The position numbers were made by a program, and so were the translations under genes. Shown here piece by piece: positions 23,044 to 35,809 of a stretch of DNA of 64,000 nucleotides (positions are counted from its first letter, which is position 1; the number at the start of each line of letters is the position of its first letter). Origin of the DNA: Cordia subcordata (Eukaryota; Streptophyta; Magnoliopsida; Boraginales; Cordiaceae). The stretch spans positions 5,417,501 to 5,481,500 of the forward strand of contig JAPTOF010000003.1 of assembly GCA_028554755.1 (NCBI GenBank), in the 5' to 3' direction. Under the pieces are notes generated by a model. It was not told where the DNA came from. It searched no databases and saw nothing but the letters and a program-made list of their open reading frames with translations.

Positions 23044-25604
23044 CAAACTAGTATGAATTTGGTTTGGAGAACTGGGCATAACACGTGGGTAAAAAAACAC
23101 ACAATATTCATTGTTTTGTGAAAATTTAATTCCCCTATGTTGCAGGAAAAATGAGATCTAGATTTTTTGAACTTGGACAAGACTTTCGCATGAAAACGAA
23201 AATAGAGATATTGTTGTCCTGTTGCTGCATCAGCTAATGCTTGAGAATGCCTGAGAATGACGTCATCAAAAATTTGGCTGGGCTTTAATGGCAAATGGAG
23301 TTCGGGGGGTCCAAGCCGTGCACAAATGGAGTTGGATGATTCGCGATGACACGAGGAAGCTTATGATGGCATTAAGATAGCGCAGGAATGACAAAGAAGT
23401 CACCGGCATTTACTTAAAGGAGATGTGATGATGAGGTTGTGGTGGACGGCGGCAGTTGGACAGCATCACGATCGTAGCTTGTGGGAGAGGTCTTTGGAGG
23501 TCGCAGGGCAGATCGGAGTTGGCCGATCATTGATCAATCGGTCAGATGGTGAGTTGCAACTGGGTCGGGTCGCTGGGCTTTTACGTCATGGGTCTTAAAC
23601 CATCAAATGAAGAAGAAGATGCTGGTTTGATTTTGTGTGCCACGGTGTAGGAGTTTGCAGTGCTCTCCGTGATCGGGCCCTTTGAAGAATTGGCCCGGAT
23701 TTGGCGCATTGCGGCATAGACGCTTTTGATGAGCTTAATGGATCTCATGTGTTGACTTGTAGCTGAGCTTAATCTGATGAGAGACCAGGATTTAGTGTGC
23801 CGCGAAAAGTGCAGTTTTTTGTGAGCCTAGATTTTGACTTAGTTGACCAAAATCTTTGACCATTTAGACCAAGCATTGACTGAACCCAAACAGAGTTAAT
23901 CGGGACCCTACCCAACATTTTTCGACGCGTAGAATCTGTCTTTTAGTCTGTTTTGCAAGATTCAATTTTGAAGTGCATGTTTTTGGGACGTTAGTAAACT
24001 TTGACCGAGATTCTTGTTTGACTGGATGTTGACCAAAGTTGACTGAGGGTTCCCAAAGGTTTTCGATGTGCTGAGTTTGAACTTACAATTTGTTTGTCCA
24101 AATTCCAAGTGGTTGTGTGTGCTTTTGGAGTGAACAAAGATGTTTTGACTTTAGAGAGATACGAACGTAGAGAAATTGATGGATGGACATTGTGTTGGTT
24201 TTCTTATTGAGTACGATCACTGAGTTTTGGCAGTTGCATTGAGGGGAAGTGATGAAGACATTACACTCTTTGTGGTAGTATAGGCCACGTGTGAAAGAAG
24301 GGTTGATTGTGAGGAACTAATGGATGCTGCATTGCGGAGAAAACAAGGAGACTCGTGTGGTGAGTGTGTGTCTTGGGCAAGCAATTTGAGGCATAGTTCA
24401 ATGGAGCGATCGTATGGGTTTCTTCTGGAGGTAGCGATTACTTGTGTGGATGCAGACTTGCAAGATGATCAATGTACTCATGAAAATGATGAGCGTTCCA
24501 ATAAGGTGTCGAGTGGAGAGCGGTGCATGTCTTGAGGCAGGACGTAGGTTGGAAGCTTTGTGGGAAAAGTTGGTGAACTCTTTAGGAGAAAGATAGTGCT
24601 TTCTTAGTGTTGCCATGAGTCAGAATTAGAGACTGAGGTGTGTTACGAGGTGATTCGATCTCCATCCATAGCTTCTACAAGTACTTAGTACTTCTCAATC
24701 GTAGTTGTCTGGTTGATATGTTACTCTGCTCGCTTAAAGAATGGTAAGCTAGAGACGGAAAACAATGTGGGTAGAGGACAAGATTTCCTATTGTGATGTT
24801 CAGAGAATGAGTCTCTAAGGGTTTTCAGTAAAGACATGTGAGACCACAAGAGAGACTGAGAAGCAGTAGCTGAGTATAGATTATGGAGTAAGGGAACAAG
24901 TGGAGCTGGTGTTGAGCTCAAAAGTTTCGAATAGTAACAGTAGGTCAGTCTAAGGGACTCGGCAATTGACGGTGCACAGAGAGATGTATCCTGGAGTTGG
25001 TTTGGACTACAGTGCGTAGAGTAGGTGGAGATTGCTACAGAAGCTCAAAGAGTGCTCTAGGAGATGGCTAGAGGTAGTTAAATCATGTGGACTTCAACAG
25101 ATTAAGACGGGTGCATCTTTGTGATGTGGTAGTACAGTGTGGCACTAAATGATGAGAGGATGAGTCGGAGGATCTTTGGGGTTTTCATTGAAGGCTAATA
25201 CGGTCTCCGGGTGGGATGTGTGTGCATAGCCGAGGTTCCCATGGTAATATTAGGGTCTTGGTTTTAGTAAGATTTAATAAGTTGAACTACTGGTGAAGAT
25301 AATGATCTTCACTTACATAGATTTGAGGAAGAGGTGGAGCAATCGAAGTATTAGTTGTTGAGGATGTTGTAAGTGCTCAAAGGATTTCCTTAGATCACTG
25401 CAGAGCATTGCAGTTGTTGGTTCAATCTTTAGTTGATCGCGAGAGACCAGAGGAAATACCACTGGGACAAGTTCTAGCAGGTGGTTAAGGACTTGGGAAG
25501 TATGGGTAATACATGGTAGCAGACCTATCGTAGGTTCGATGACTGCTAGGGCAAGAAGGATTTGAGGTCGCTAATGAGAAGCGAATACAGTCAGGGTGGA
25601 GATT

Positions 25605-26000
25605 TGTAACAAAAATATGAAACCTTAGGGTTTGAGACTTGTCTTTTTTGTTCTCCTACCATATCTTTAGTCATACCATATTTGTAGCACTATTATATTC
25701 GTAGTACTGTCATGTTTATTGTTTCTTGTACTTTATAAATAAGGACTTTCTCTATTATATTAGAGTGTGACAGAGAGACAAAGAGGTGAGATAGAGAGCG
25801 AGTGACTTTGAGGGTGAGGAGAGCGTGAGGGGCGAGGGCCCCCAGGCCCGAGCCCTCTCTCCGTGTGTTGTATTCATTCTTATCATAGTGGAATTCTCTT
25901 GTCTGCTTGTGGACGTATGTGGTAGGACGAACCATGAGAAAAATATTGTGTCCGTTGTGTTTATGCCATTCTCTATCTATGTTTACTTCATTTTGAATAC
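25605..26000 (+). repeat. 3' LTR of the non-coding retrotransposon
   Basis: Starts TGTAAC after the purine tract and carries TTTATAAATA near 25733. It shows many single-base differences from the 5' copy, so the insertion is not recent. The right end is approximate. Confidence 0.68.
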
Positions 26001-29000
26001 TCCGATTTTCCAATAATAATAAATAAGAAAAAAGAATGATAAATTAATTTCCTAAAAGAAAATTAGAATGTTGAGGCTCAACCATTGTAATTATATAAAG
26101 ACTAGTTATCAACTTTAAGAGTTGATAACAAAGAAGCAGATTGTTTGGTCCCGTAGATTTCACGTTTTGTGTTGTGAAATTGATTAAAGAAAGCGTAGGC
26201 ACAGTATGCGCATTTGGGCTAATGGGCTTTGACAATGATGACGATAACAGTAATTGTATGGTGATAGTTATGGTTGGCTAATTTGTTGATGTATTTGTTG
26301 GAAAATTATGAGCTTATCTTAAGAGATCATTGAGCTCTTTACTATTTTGGATATGGGTCTAACGAAAGGGATTTTGAGACCTTTGAACGTGCTCTCCATG
26401 GGTACAAAAATGTTAGCTTGGTCTTTTCCAGTCCCCATACATTCTAGGCTAGGCACTACTATAAGCAAGAAGTAGTGTGCCTTCTACACCAGTAGTATAG
26501 TAGCATATAGTTTTGCATAGTTTAGTTTCCATAGTTCTCCCGTTCATAGTAGAGAGAGAGTTCAAGCACCGAAGAGTAACAAAATATTAAGGACACTAAA
26601 CCTAATTTAGGTATCAACTAGTTGGTTTGCATCTGTCGATTTTTATCTTCTCATAATTTATGTCTATATATCCATTTAAATTCCTCTTTGATCAATTTTA
26701 AATGGCTTCCAGTTTGCGTATTTATATTCTTGTCATTTCAACGTATTTATATATTGTGTTTCTGCTTTATGAAGTTTAATAAAATTTCGACCAACAATCT
26801 TAAGGCTTTGTTCGGTTCAAAAAAAAAAAAGAAAAAAAAACTATAATTTATTTGGTCTTGGGCTTCGAGTAATATGCTGGGCCTACTAATTGACTAATTT
26901 TTGGACTTGTAAGTACAGCAATCCAATTTAATTTTGTATTTACTCTTTAAAAGTAAATGGCCCCTACTACCAGACTTGCTTTTAGAAATGGGCTTGATTT
27001 GGTGCCTGGAACTACATATGGGTCCGATGGATCTTTTGGTGCTAGAATTGCATGTGCCAAACATCTAAAGGAATTTAATCTTTGGTTCTTTGCATGTGAA
27101 CGTAGGTTCTGAAATTGTGTTCAAAATTGACGAATTTTGTTAGCTTGGTTTAAAAACCACCACACACGTGTGTGCTCGTCCGACCAGGTCGGGTCAAGGG
27201 CGCAGTGTGAGTGTGGGTGTGACCTTTGTTTTTAACCAATCTTAAATTTTTGGCTAATTTAACTTCAACAACAATCGGATTTTGAGGAGTTTAACAATTG
27301 AATAGTTGTGTTGATAGCTTGGATTTATAGCAAGAAAACTGTCGAGACATTTTTGGCTATTAGATTACCTCCATGGAATGCTACAACTATGCTGGTACTT
27401 CCTCTGGTTCTATAAATAGCCAATTCTCTGGTCCTTCGATGTAACATATTATGAAAATCTAGAGCTTAGGTAGCATATAGGACATAGGTCTCTATGGTAT
27501 AAATAATTGGGAATTCACTATTCATCTGTATTTGTGTTCACCACTATGTGAATGAGGATTCACCATTGGTTGGTTGGCAGGCCTTTATGCTTGTTGTGTT
27601 ACAGGTCATCACAAAGGGTATAAATTTCGTATCATAGGGGGATTGTATCGTAAAGTTGTTAATATCATAATAAGGGCATAAAATTCTTAAAGATATTAGC
27701 CTTGTTTCTCCTTTTCTCCATGTTTTATTTTTAGTTAGTCGTTTTCTGCAAATTTCAGTCTGACTGATCTATTTACTTGTTCTGAATTTATGATTTCGTG
27801 TTATTTCAGATTTTGTTTATGCTTGTATTTTACCAAGAATTTATGGGTATTTTCGGGAAAAAAAAAGTTCGCCATTTTTTTTTTTTGGAGAGCTAAAAAT
27901 ATCAACAGAAGGGGGCCACAATGTGTTAAGAGTTCCCCTCCCCACCCCCATCCGTGGGGATCGCAGGGTGAGAAAAGCTATAGAGAAAACAAATACAAGG
28001 AAAGTTAAAAGGTGTGCTTGTGTGCATCCTCGAGTGTAATTCCTTCCGCTACTAATCTTCTCTACTTATATAAAAAGATTCATCTTTTTTTTGCACTATT
28101 CATTCACGGATCTTCTCCATGAATGAATAGTATAAAAAATTGGCAATGTTATAATAAATTTTAAGAAAAGGCATGATTATTAATGAAAATTTGTATAATA
28201 TTTGTAATGGCAAGTTTGTAATTTTATATTTATTATGACATAATTAAAATTTTATATTTACTCTTTTTTCTTTTTCTTTCCTAGCAAAATAATTTCTTCT
28301 TTCTTTTCTTACTTTTTTTTCTTAATCACGTATTTTAACTTTTATCTCGGACAAATATTGGTTTAAATTTTTAATATTTTGAGTTTTGCAATAATAAAAG
28401 TCACAAAATTCAAATCAGATTAAGAGAATTAGTTTGAGTTTTCAAGTTCAAATTTTAAAATTTTTATTATTAAAATCAAAGAAACTTTTCGATGAGATAA
28501 TCTTATATCTATTTTATCTTTTTTTTCCTTTCTTTCTCAATTATATTAATGTGCGCTCTCTTTTTTATTTCTACTAATCACACATTTTCGCTTTTGAATT
28601 TTTTATTTTTTTTTCCAATCCAAGTCAGAAAAATCCATTTGATCGGGGTTGGACATGGGAATTTGGTTGCATTTTTAAGTTCAAATATTTGATTTTTAGA
28701 GCTAAAAAACTATTAAGTTAAACATTTAAAATTGCAAAACTTTATTTTTTTTGTCAGTTGGGTTTTAGATTTACTAATTTAGACTAGATAAAAAAAATAC
28801 ATATGTTTATTAAATCATATTGGGCTAATTTAAAATAGGTTTTCGCTTTCACATAAGAGTGGAAATTGATCCATATTTTTAAATTTTCTGGTTTAGAATT
28901 TTGAACTTCAAAAACAAAATTAAGCTATCCAATTAGGTAATAAAAGTTATAAAATTCAATCATAATTTAAATACCTGGATTTTTTATCTTCAAATTTTTT

Positions 29001-29632
29001 GTTATCTTTTTTCTTATGTGTTTTTTTTAATTAAATCCTATTATGCTAATTGGGATTAAACATAAAAAGATATGAAAAGTTGAAGAAAAGTAAATTACAA
29101 TATCTGAGTTTAAATAATTATAAAATCATCTCAAATTATATTAAATTACTTATGAGAATAAAAAATAAAAAATCAACTTTTCAATTTCATTTCTATATAA
29201 ATTTTACATATGAAATTTTAATTCGATTTGATCAAGTAAAATCTAAAAAAAGAAAAGGCATATATGCCCATCCTCTTATTCACCCAACTCCCTTTTATTA
29301 TATTATACAATTTTTTCTCACTTTGTAATTAATCTTATCTCAAATTTTTCAAAACAGCAAAGGCATAAAATTAACACATTTCTCCATTTCAATTTTTACC
29401 AAAGAGATGTATAAATATAAGTATAACTTATTTGACTCCTTGTTTACTGAATTTTCTTAACAACTATTTATTATATAATTTAAATTTTGCATTACAATAA
29501 TATTGGGCAATGTAACTTTGTTTTGCATACGTTAATTTACTAGTAGATGATAAAATTAGGCTCTCAAACCAATCATTTAAGATCTTTTTTTTTTCTTTTT
29601 TGGGTAACGGGACATTCTTGCTTTATACTGAA
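26001..29632. other. Gene-free stretch with LTR-like scraps
   Basis: At 26292, TGTTGGAAAATTATGAG looks like an LTR start, and GGTATCAACT near 26610 could be a worn primer site, but no partner LTR was found. Around 27150-27660 an LTR-like segment has CTATAAATAGCC (27411-27422) and an ACCACCACACAC motif shared with 17790. From 28059 a TCTCTACTTATATAAAAAG sequence resembles a Helitron 5' end without a convincing 3' partner. 28150-29450 is A/T-rich and empty. Confidence 0.42.
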
Positions 29633-30461
29633 TGTTAGTTTGTAGTCTTTGACATTAAGGTTGAAGCTACGTTAACTCTTTAATTGAGTCAGGTTTCGCT
29701 CATTAATGGGGTTGGTACTTGGTACCATTATGATCCTCGTTCCAAGTAATTGAACGCAATATATTTACACGTCAAAAATGGATTTATGGTGGATGAGAAA
29801 TTAGCAATCAAAATTGAGTGTAAAACTAGCTCAATTACAAATATGTGTACGTTGAACCTGGACACCACAAGAGAATGAACCTAGACATGTTTGATTACTC
29901 TAACGGTGACGAGCATGAAAAGGGAAACGGTTTCGTCTGTTTAGTATGTTTTGGAGAACGGTTGTGGCTATTACAAATTTGTACATTAACCCACTAATTG
30001 AAGGGTGCTGATCACTCCACCATTATATATAGTCATCCATGTCAGTTGAGTCCATGTCGAGAAAATTCTATTAGCATTAGCATTTTATTCTTCATATAGT
30101 GCATTTTTACAAAAGAGAATTCTTTACTTACCAGTTTGCAAGTGCTTGCCGTAAGAATGTTACCAATTTCAAAAGGTATGTAGCTATTGTATCTTGGGAG
30201 GGATACACCACACTCCTTTAACACCAGCTGAAGGGGTATCTTGGGAGGGATACGCCACACGCCTTTAGCACCATTTGAAGGGCATGCATCCCTTAAAGAA
30301 ATCATTCTACGAGCCTCGGCTATTTGATTATTTTCTACATTTTACTTATGCATTTTATTCTATCGATATCTATTGTAAGCTTATTTCAAATCTAATGACA
30401 ATTTTATTTATTCTTTCTGTTTATATTCTGAATTTCCAATTTTACATATTATTTTCCAACA
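29633..30461 (+). repeat. Solo LTR, family L1 (copy 2)
   Basis: Starts TGTTAG and ends ATTTTCCAACA, like 17541-18506, with the same interior blocks. Flanks CTGAA and CTAAA differ at one base. An internal short tandem duplication (TCTTGGGAGGGATAC, near 30194 and 30239) is absent from copy 1. Confidence 0.72.
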
Positions 30462-30727
30462 CTAAACACCAATAAATTTTAGAATTAAAATCGGGTCTTA
30501 ATCAATCAAGTTGTCTTCTCTGCCCCTGTTGAAACCTCCGGCTAATTTAACACAAAAACGTCAAATACAACAAATAAAGGTCGTCATGATCAATCAAAAC
30601 CTATAGGATATGTTATTGATTCTCATGAAATAAAACGTCAAAACATAAGATAGGAATTTCATAAATTTAACGATTTCGAAGGTTCCAATGACGAGTACAG
30701 TAAAAGAAATAGGACGTATCATGTGGT

Positions 30728-30778
30728 TAGGGATGTCAATGGTAACCTGCCCCACAGGGGTACCGACGAGATAAGGGC

Positions 30779-30856
<78 letters not shown>

Positions 30857-31542
30857 ACACACAGTATGTACGTATGTGTGTATGTATGTATGTATATATG
30901 TTATGTTTAATATCACATTCATTTGAACAAAATATTCCTATTGCATTCAATGTGGATATATAAAAATTGATTCATTCATAAATTGAACGTCCTGATTTGA
31001 TTAATTGAACTTATTGTTTCTAAGTAATTTTTCCTTTTACTTGTTCTATGGAGATGTATGGTCTACTAATTAATTGTATGTATTAATTTGATCACTACCA
31101 CTTATGGCTTCTAAGTAATTTTTTTTATATTTACTGATTCTTTGGAATTTATTGTAACACTTTTCCATCGTAAATCATCTTGATGTCCTATTTTAATCTA
31201 TAGAAATTATTTTTAAAAATAATTTTAATTTTTTAAAATTACTTTTGCTAGTTTATTTCTTCAAAATGACTTTTAATTTATTTATTTAACAGAGGTTTTA
31301 TTTAATAAATAGGGGCTTAACAGATAGGGGTTTTACCCCGATGTTACCGCGCCTTTGACTTTTGTTGACAGGTGCCTCGTAGATAGGGCACAGTGTAAAA
31401 AACACCAGTAGGGATAAGGATGGTAGTAGGAAGAAAACCCCGGTACAGGTATAACGGCGGAGTAGGAGTAAGTGAAAAAATAACAAGTATGAAGTAGGGG
31501 TTTTTTAAACCCCACCCCTACCCTATTCCATTAACATCCCTA
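30728..31542. mobile_element. hAT-type non-autonomous element with internal TA array
   Basis: Ends TAGGGATGTCAATGG and, reversed, TAGGGATGTTAATGG match at 14 of 15 positions. Flanking 8-mers CATGTGGT (30720-30727) and CATGTGGC (31543-31550) match at 7 of 8. This is a clear hAT signature. The 815-bp interior has no transposase and contains a long TA microsatellite followed by TGTA repeats, while GC-rich blocks sit next to both ends. Confidence 0.85.
30783..30842. repeat. (TA)n microsatellite, about 30 units
   Basis: Uninterrupted TA dinucleotides followed by degenerate TGTA units to about 30900. It lies inside the hAT element. Confidence 0.95.
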
Positions 31543-32044
31543 CATGTGGCTATGCTTTTGTATCTAGAGGATAAGATAGAGAACATGGACAAATGTTCTT
31601 GCCAATTTTGGCCGACAATTTAACGTGAACCAACCAAGACCTATACATGTTGCATGCATGCAACGACTTGGCCCATCCTGAACGTTTGGCTATTTTAAGG
31701 CTTAGCTTATAAGTTATTTTTAGTGATGCAGAATGACTTTTCGGATGCTCTTTCATTATATATATCACATGTTGTTCATGTGTAATACCAAACGTATTGA
31801 CTTGGATTATCTAGAGCTAGACTTATGTAGAACATATGTGGGATGTTAACCTCACTATTTTAATCATTTCAAGGAAAGAATTATGCCCCACCATTCAGAG
31901 ATTGTCAGGAACCTCACTTAGTCTGTGGCTTTATAATAAATTGATCAATTAGGCGTCGACACGACGCCAAGTACAGGCATCCGCGGATGTAATGGTCGGA
32001 GTGCTAGAGAAAGAAAAAATCACTATTGATGACTTAGATTTACT

Positions 32045-32330
32045 AGTAGTGGCGCCAAATTTGCAAAGTTGGTAGATTAAATGTTTTCCATCTCCACGAC
32101 AAAGATGTGCAGATAGTAGTGGCCTCAAATTTTGCAGAAGTGGTAGATTTAATGTTTTCTATCTCCATGACAAAGATGCCCACAAACGTACACTATACAC
32201 AGCAACTCCCACGTACAAAATAACAATTGTAAAGAAACATTAAACACAAATGTGCAGAAACATACACTATACACAGCAACTTCCTTGTACAAAAGAACAA
32301 TCGCAAAGAAACACAAAGCACAAATGGACC
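32045..32330 (+). repeat. Two adjacent tandem duplications (about 70 bp units)
   Basis: Unit A is repeated at 32045-32114 and 32115-32183 (AGTAGTGGC... TCTCCA.GACAAAGATG). It is followed at once by unit B at about 32184-32258 and 32259-32330 (TACACTATACACAGCAACT... AAAGAAACA). Copies differ by scattered substitutions. Confidence 0.8.
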
Positions 32331-33112
32331 TAGTCATCTGCTACCAATAAACATTCATCATCCCTTTTCTCTTCTCTTTTTCCTTTGTTTTGTTTTTCTC
32401 TTTTTCTTTTATTTTTTTTAATTTTTTTTTATGTTTCTTTGGATAATAACAAAAAGACTCAAGTAAATTGGTGCAACCCCCCTTCCCCCCTCCCCTTTTG
32501 ATTTTAAATTTCATGGAGATTCCTCCCTCTTATTTGACACAAGGTGCAATTATACCCCTAATTGAGTAAAAAAAAAAAAAAAAAAGAAGATATATCTCCT
32601 AAATTAGGTAGATTGCTTAATTTAAATGACTCATTATTAAGTAATATAAATGTATTAAATAATAATTGAATGCATATGAAAGTGTTTATTGGGGAATCCC
32701 CACCCCAATCAACAAAATTATTTTCCACAATTTTTTTGAGGAAGGAATTTTGTTCTATTCCTCGCTCCAATTCACCAATGAGGAACACAACTTGGAAAAA
32801 TGGGAAATGAGAAAAAAATACCAAGGATTGTGGATCCCCAATTTTTTTTAAAGAAAAAGTTTAAAACTAATTCTATTACTAACATATCAGCTTTTTACAT
32901 TTTCAATTCTCAACTATTAGCTAATTCTACTATGAAGTAGTAACATGCCCCACTGAATAAATAAGATTCATCATCATCAACAAAATAATTCTAAAACTTC
33001 AAAGTATAAATAAAAAAATATATATTCAGATATGATAGGTAAAGGTGAAGAGCAGAAGAGGGCAAGTAGCGCAATTTATGAAGTTGTCTAGACTCTGAAA
33101 CCCTAATTTAGA

Positions 33113-33168
33113 ACATACATACATACATACATATATATACATATATATAAATATACATATATATATAC

Positions 33169-33201
<33 letters not shown>

Positions 33202-33202
33202 A
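33113..33202. repeat. ACAT/TA microsatellite
   Basis: Runs of CATA followed by TA. Further TA-rich arrays lie at 33522-33577 and 33879-33962. Confidence 0.9.
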
Positions 33203-33522
33203 GAAGAAGGGTTAAAAAATTTAAGATATTATACAACATATATATTATATACATACACAGACACACATATATACATAATTATTAAAACATATATAATGTA
33301 TATAATTTTAAAAAATAAAAAGAAAAATTCGGGTTTCGGGTTTTCCCCGAAAATTTTTTTACTCCCATCCCCAATCTGTTTCCTCAAAATTTTTCTCCAT
33401 TCCCAATATTTTTTCCCTAATTCCCCAATTCCCCAAAAATTATTTCCCCATACCCGATTTTTCGGGTTGGGGATCAAGTTTCCATGAGAAATGCACAACC
33501 CTAAATGCACATAAATAAAGAA

Positions 33523-33575
<53 letters not shown>

Positions 33576-33878
33576 TTATTCCCGCAAGTGGTGTATTTGC
33601 ATCTTATTTCAAACAAGATGGGAAAATTTACATCATTTTTAAAGTCAAATGAGAGAATTTACGCTAATTTATTTTTACTTTTTCTCGTTATTAATAAGTC
33701 AAAGTACATTGTATATGCGTTATTTGTACTCTCGATTAATTCTAACAGAAAAACTAATGGTAAGGACTAATATGTAATGTTTTCTAAACCATAGGGGGGT
33801 ATCAGCAAACTTTGAAGCCACAAAGAATTTTATATAATTTTTACAAAACACAAATGGTTAAATGCATTTTACTCACTA

Positions 33879-33902
33879 TGTATATATATGTATATATATA
33901 TA

Positions 33903-33962
<60 letters not shown>
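33879..33962. repeat. (TA)n/(TG)n microsatellite
   Basis: TA repeats with a short GTGTGTG interruption and a closing run of about 26 TA units. Confidence 0.92.
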
Positions 33963-33964
<2 letters not shown>

Positions 33965-34423
33965 AAGAAAACTTAGTTACTAGATAGTGTAGCCTAATCA
34001 TTAAGACTGAGATATAATCAGATTACCAACAAATACATTCCCAAGCATAGAGCACGGCCTTCTCCCAATAATTTGTCAATTGAGTCAAGATAGAAACCTC
34101 CAACAATATGAAACGAGACGTAGACCAAGTATATCTTAAAAGATCAACTCAATTTTAACCAATTAATCCCTATCTTGCAGTTGTGGCTTTTACATCATAC
34201 AGCTGTACAGAAATTGAAGTCCCCCATGAGATAATTTTTCCAGCAAAGATTAGGGCGTGGAAATTTGCAGTCCACGGGTCGAGTCTACTCTGCACTTGTT
34301 ACGTTTCGTTCCATTTCAATTTTATTGTCTTTGTTTATCAGAAATCGCACGTGATGTGATGTACGCCCAACCTCCAAATCAACTTTCACTCGCGAGACCG
34401 AGGAAAACTTTTAGATTGCGAAA

Positions 34424-34637
34424 CTTGTTTGGATTGATTTTTTTTAGAGAAAATTATTTTAAAAAAATTTATTAAATTTGTAATAATTATTTAATTTGAT
34501 CTCTAAAAAAATTAAAATTTTGAAAAAATTTCAAATATAATTTTTTTTAGAAATCAGAATTTTTAACTTATCAAAAAAAATTATTTTTTAAAAACTGTTA
34601 AAAAAATACTTTTGAAAAAAAAATCCAAATGGGCCCT
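34424..34637. mobile_element. MITE, family A
   Basis: Left end CTTGTTTGGATTGATTTTTT, right end AATCCAAATGGGCCC. The interior has the family's A/T runs and TTAAAAACTGTTAAAAAA-like blocks. Confidence 0.62.
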
Positions 34638-34798
34638 AAATAGATGCGCCGTGTGTCTGGAGTTGATGAGCTGAATACATTGTGCGTGTTTATTCAAGAA
34701 CGATGCAGTACATGTGTCGGGTTGATTAAACTAGAATATAACCCGTATAATATAAAATAAAATAAAAAAAGAAAATGACATGCGCATTAACAAGGTAA

Positions 34799-34920
34799 GT
34801 ATACTCTCTTTTATAGAGATGAGTGGATGATCATCGGCTAAAATCTGTGTGATGGAAAGCATGTATTCTCTTCCACAGATATGAGGCGATGATTATCCGC
34901 TAAAATGTTGGTGACGGGTT
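34799..34920 (+). repeat. Tandem duplication of about 60 bp
   Basis: GTATACTCTCTTTTATAGAGATGAG... and GTATTCTCTTCCACAGATATGAG... are two diverged copies, each ending in CGGCTAAAAT or CCGCTAAAAT. Confidence 0.7.
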
Positions 34921-35809
34921 GATTTCCTCAATACGCTGTGTTGCTTCTTTTGTAGTTAGTATACCTTCAAATTATATTAATTTTTTTGAAGTATTTTTAA
35001 AATCATATTAGGCTTAAAATTAATTCGTAACAAACCAAGAGTTGTGAAGGAAAACTCTTTGAACAAATACACATGCAGGAGTTGAACCTCTATTCTCACC
35101 GAATGTAAAGTCGCTATTATAACAACTAACAATTTATTGGTCCTTTTCCCCGTTTAATCAATACGACAATTATATACGCGCGTCGGAGGCTGATGCGGGA
35201 AGTCTGCTGTGCATGTCTATTTACTTCTGTTGCCTCTTTAATTAGAACCATCCAGTACGCATGTGTCGGGGATGTTAAAGGGATGCAGATAAAAATTAAT
35301 GGAGCAATTCTAAAGTCTGGACCAGTTTCCATCATGAAACAGTATGAGAGAGGTTGAGAAAGAATCTGACAGTTCTGGAAGCAGTTTTGAGAAATATATT
35401 TTTTTTAGAGAAAAAAAAATAAGCGAGGACACATTTTAATTATTTCCTTTACGTAACCACACCCCCCCCCCCCGCGGCAAAAAACACTTCACAACAAACA
35501 TATCTTTACATGTATCTACAAATATATGATATATCTATGTTGGGGAGAACAAAAGAAAAGAAAATGAAGGGTTTTATAGTCTCTTCAAATGTTCCAGAGA
35601 AAACAGATTTTTCTTCACTAACAAATTTTAGGTTCTTTTATTTTAAAAATTATTTTTTATTAATTTATATCTATATCTATACCAATCAATACTATGGATA
35701 AGCAAAAGCCATTGAACCAGAGTGCTTCCCACCTAAAGCTAAATGCATCAGTTGCTGACAAGTGTCTAGCTAATAAGTCGCGACGTGGCTTCATAAGTAG
35801 TTATCTTTT

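Larger units (their letters stand above)
22645..26000 (+). mobile_element. Non-coding LTR retrotransposon (LARD-like)
   Basis: Two direct repeats of about 400 bp (about 22645-23043 and 25605-26000) enclose 2.56 kb. Both contain GAGACTTGTCTT, TTGTTCTCCTACCATATC, a TATAAATA box, GGTGAGATAGAGAGCGAGTG and AAAATATTGTGTCC in the same order. After the first repeat, AACTAGTATGAATTTGGTTT resembles a worn primer-binding site for initiator tRNA-Met. Before the second, CAGGGTGGAGATT is a likely polypurine tract. The interior is less AT-rich than its surroundings but has no gag or pol similarity in any frame, only short open frames, so it would depend on enzymes from another element. Confidence 0.78.
31551..34423. 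other. Gene-free stretch with tandem duplications and microsatellites
   Basis: Contains the paired duplications at 32045-32330, TA/CA-type arrays, and a C-rich block (about 33330-33500) rich in TTCCCCAA motifs that ends AACCCTA and is probably a worn transposon end. No gene was recognised. Confidence 0.45.

Noticed and set aside
24320..24616. Short open frames inside the non-coding LTR element
   Set aside because: There is no similarity to gag, pol or host families, and frames on both strands overlap.
28059..29543. Possible Helitron from TCTCTACTTATATAAAAAG to CTAGT
   Set aside because: No GC-rich hairpin precedes the CTAG, so the 3' end is not supported.
30719..30926. Open frames on both strands across the TA array
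   Set aside because: They encode only Ile-Tyr repeats from the microsatellite.
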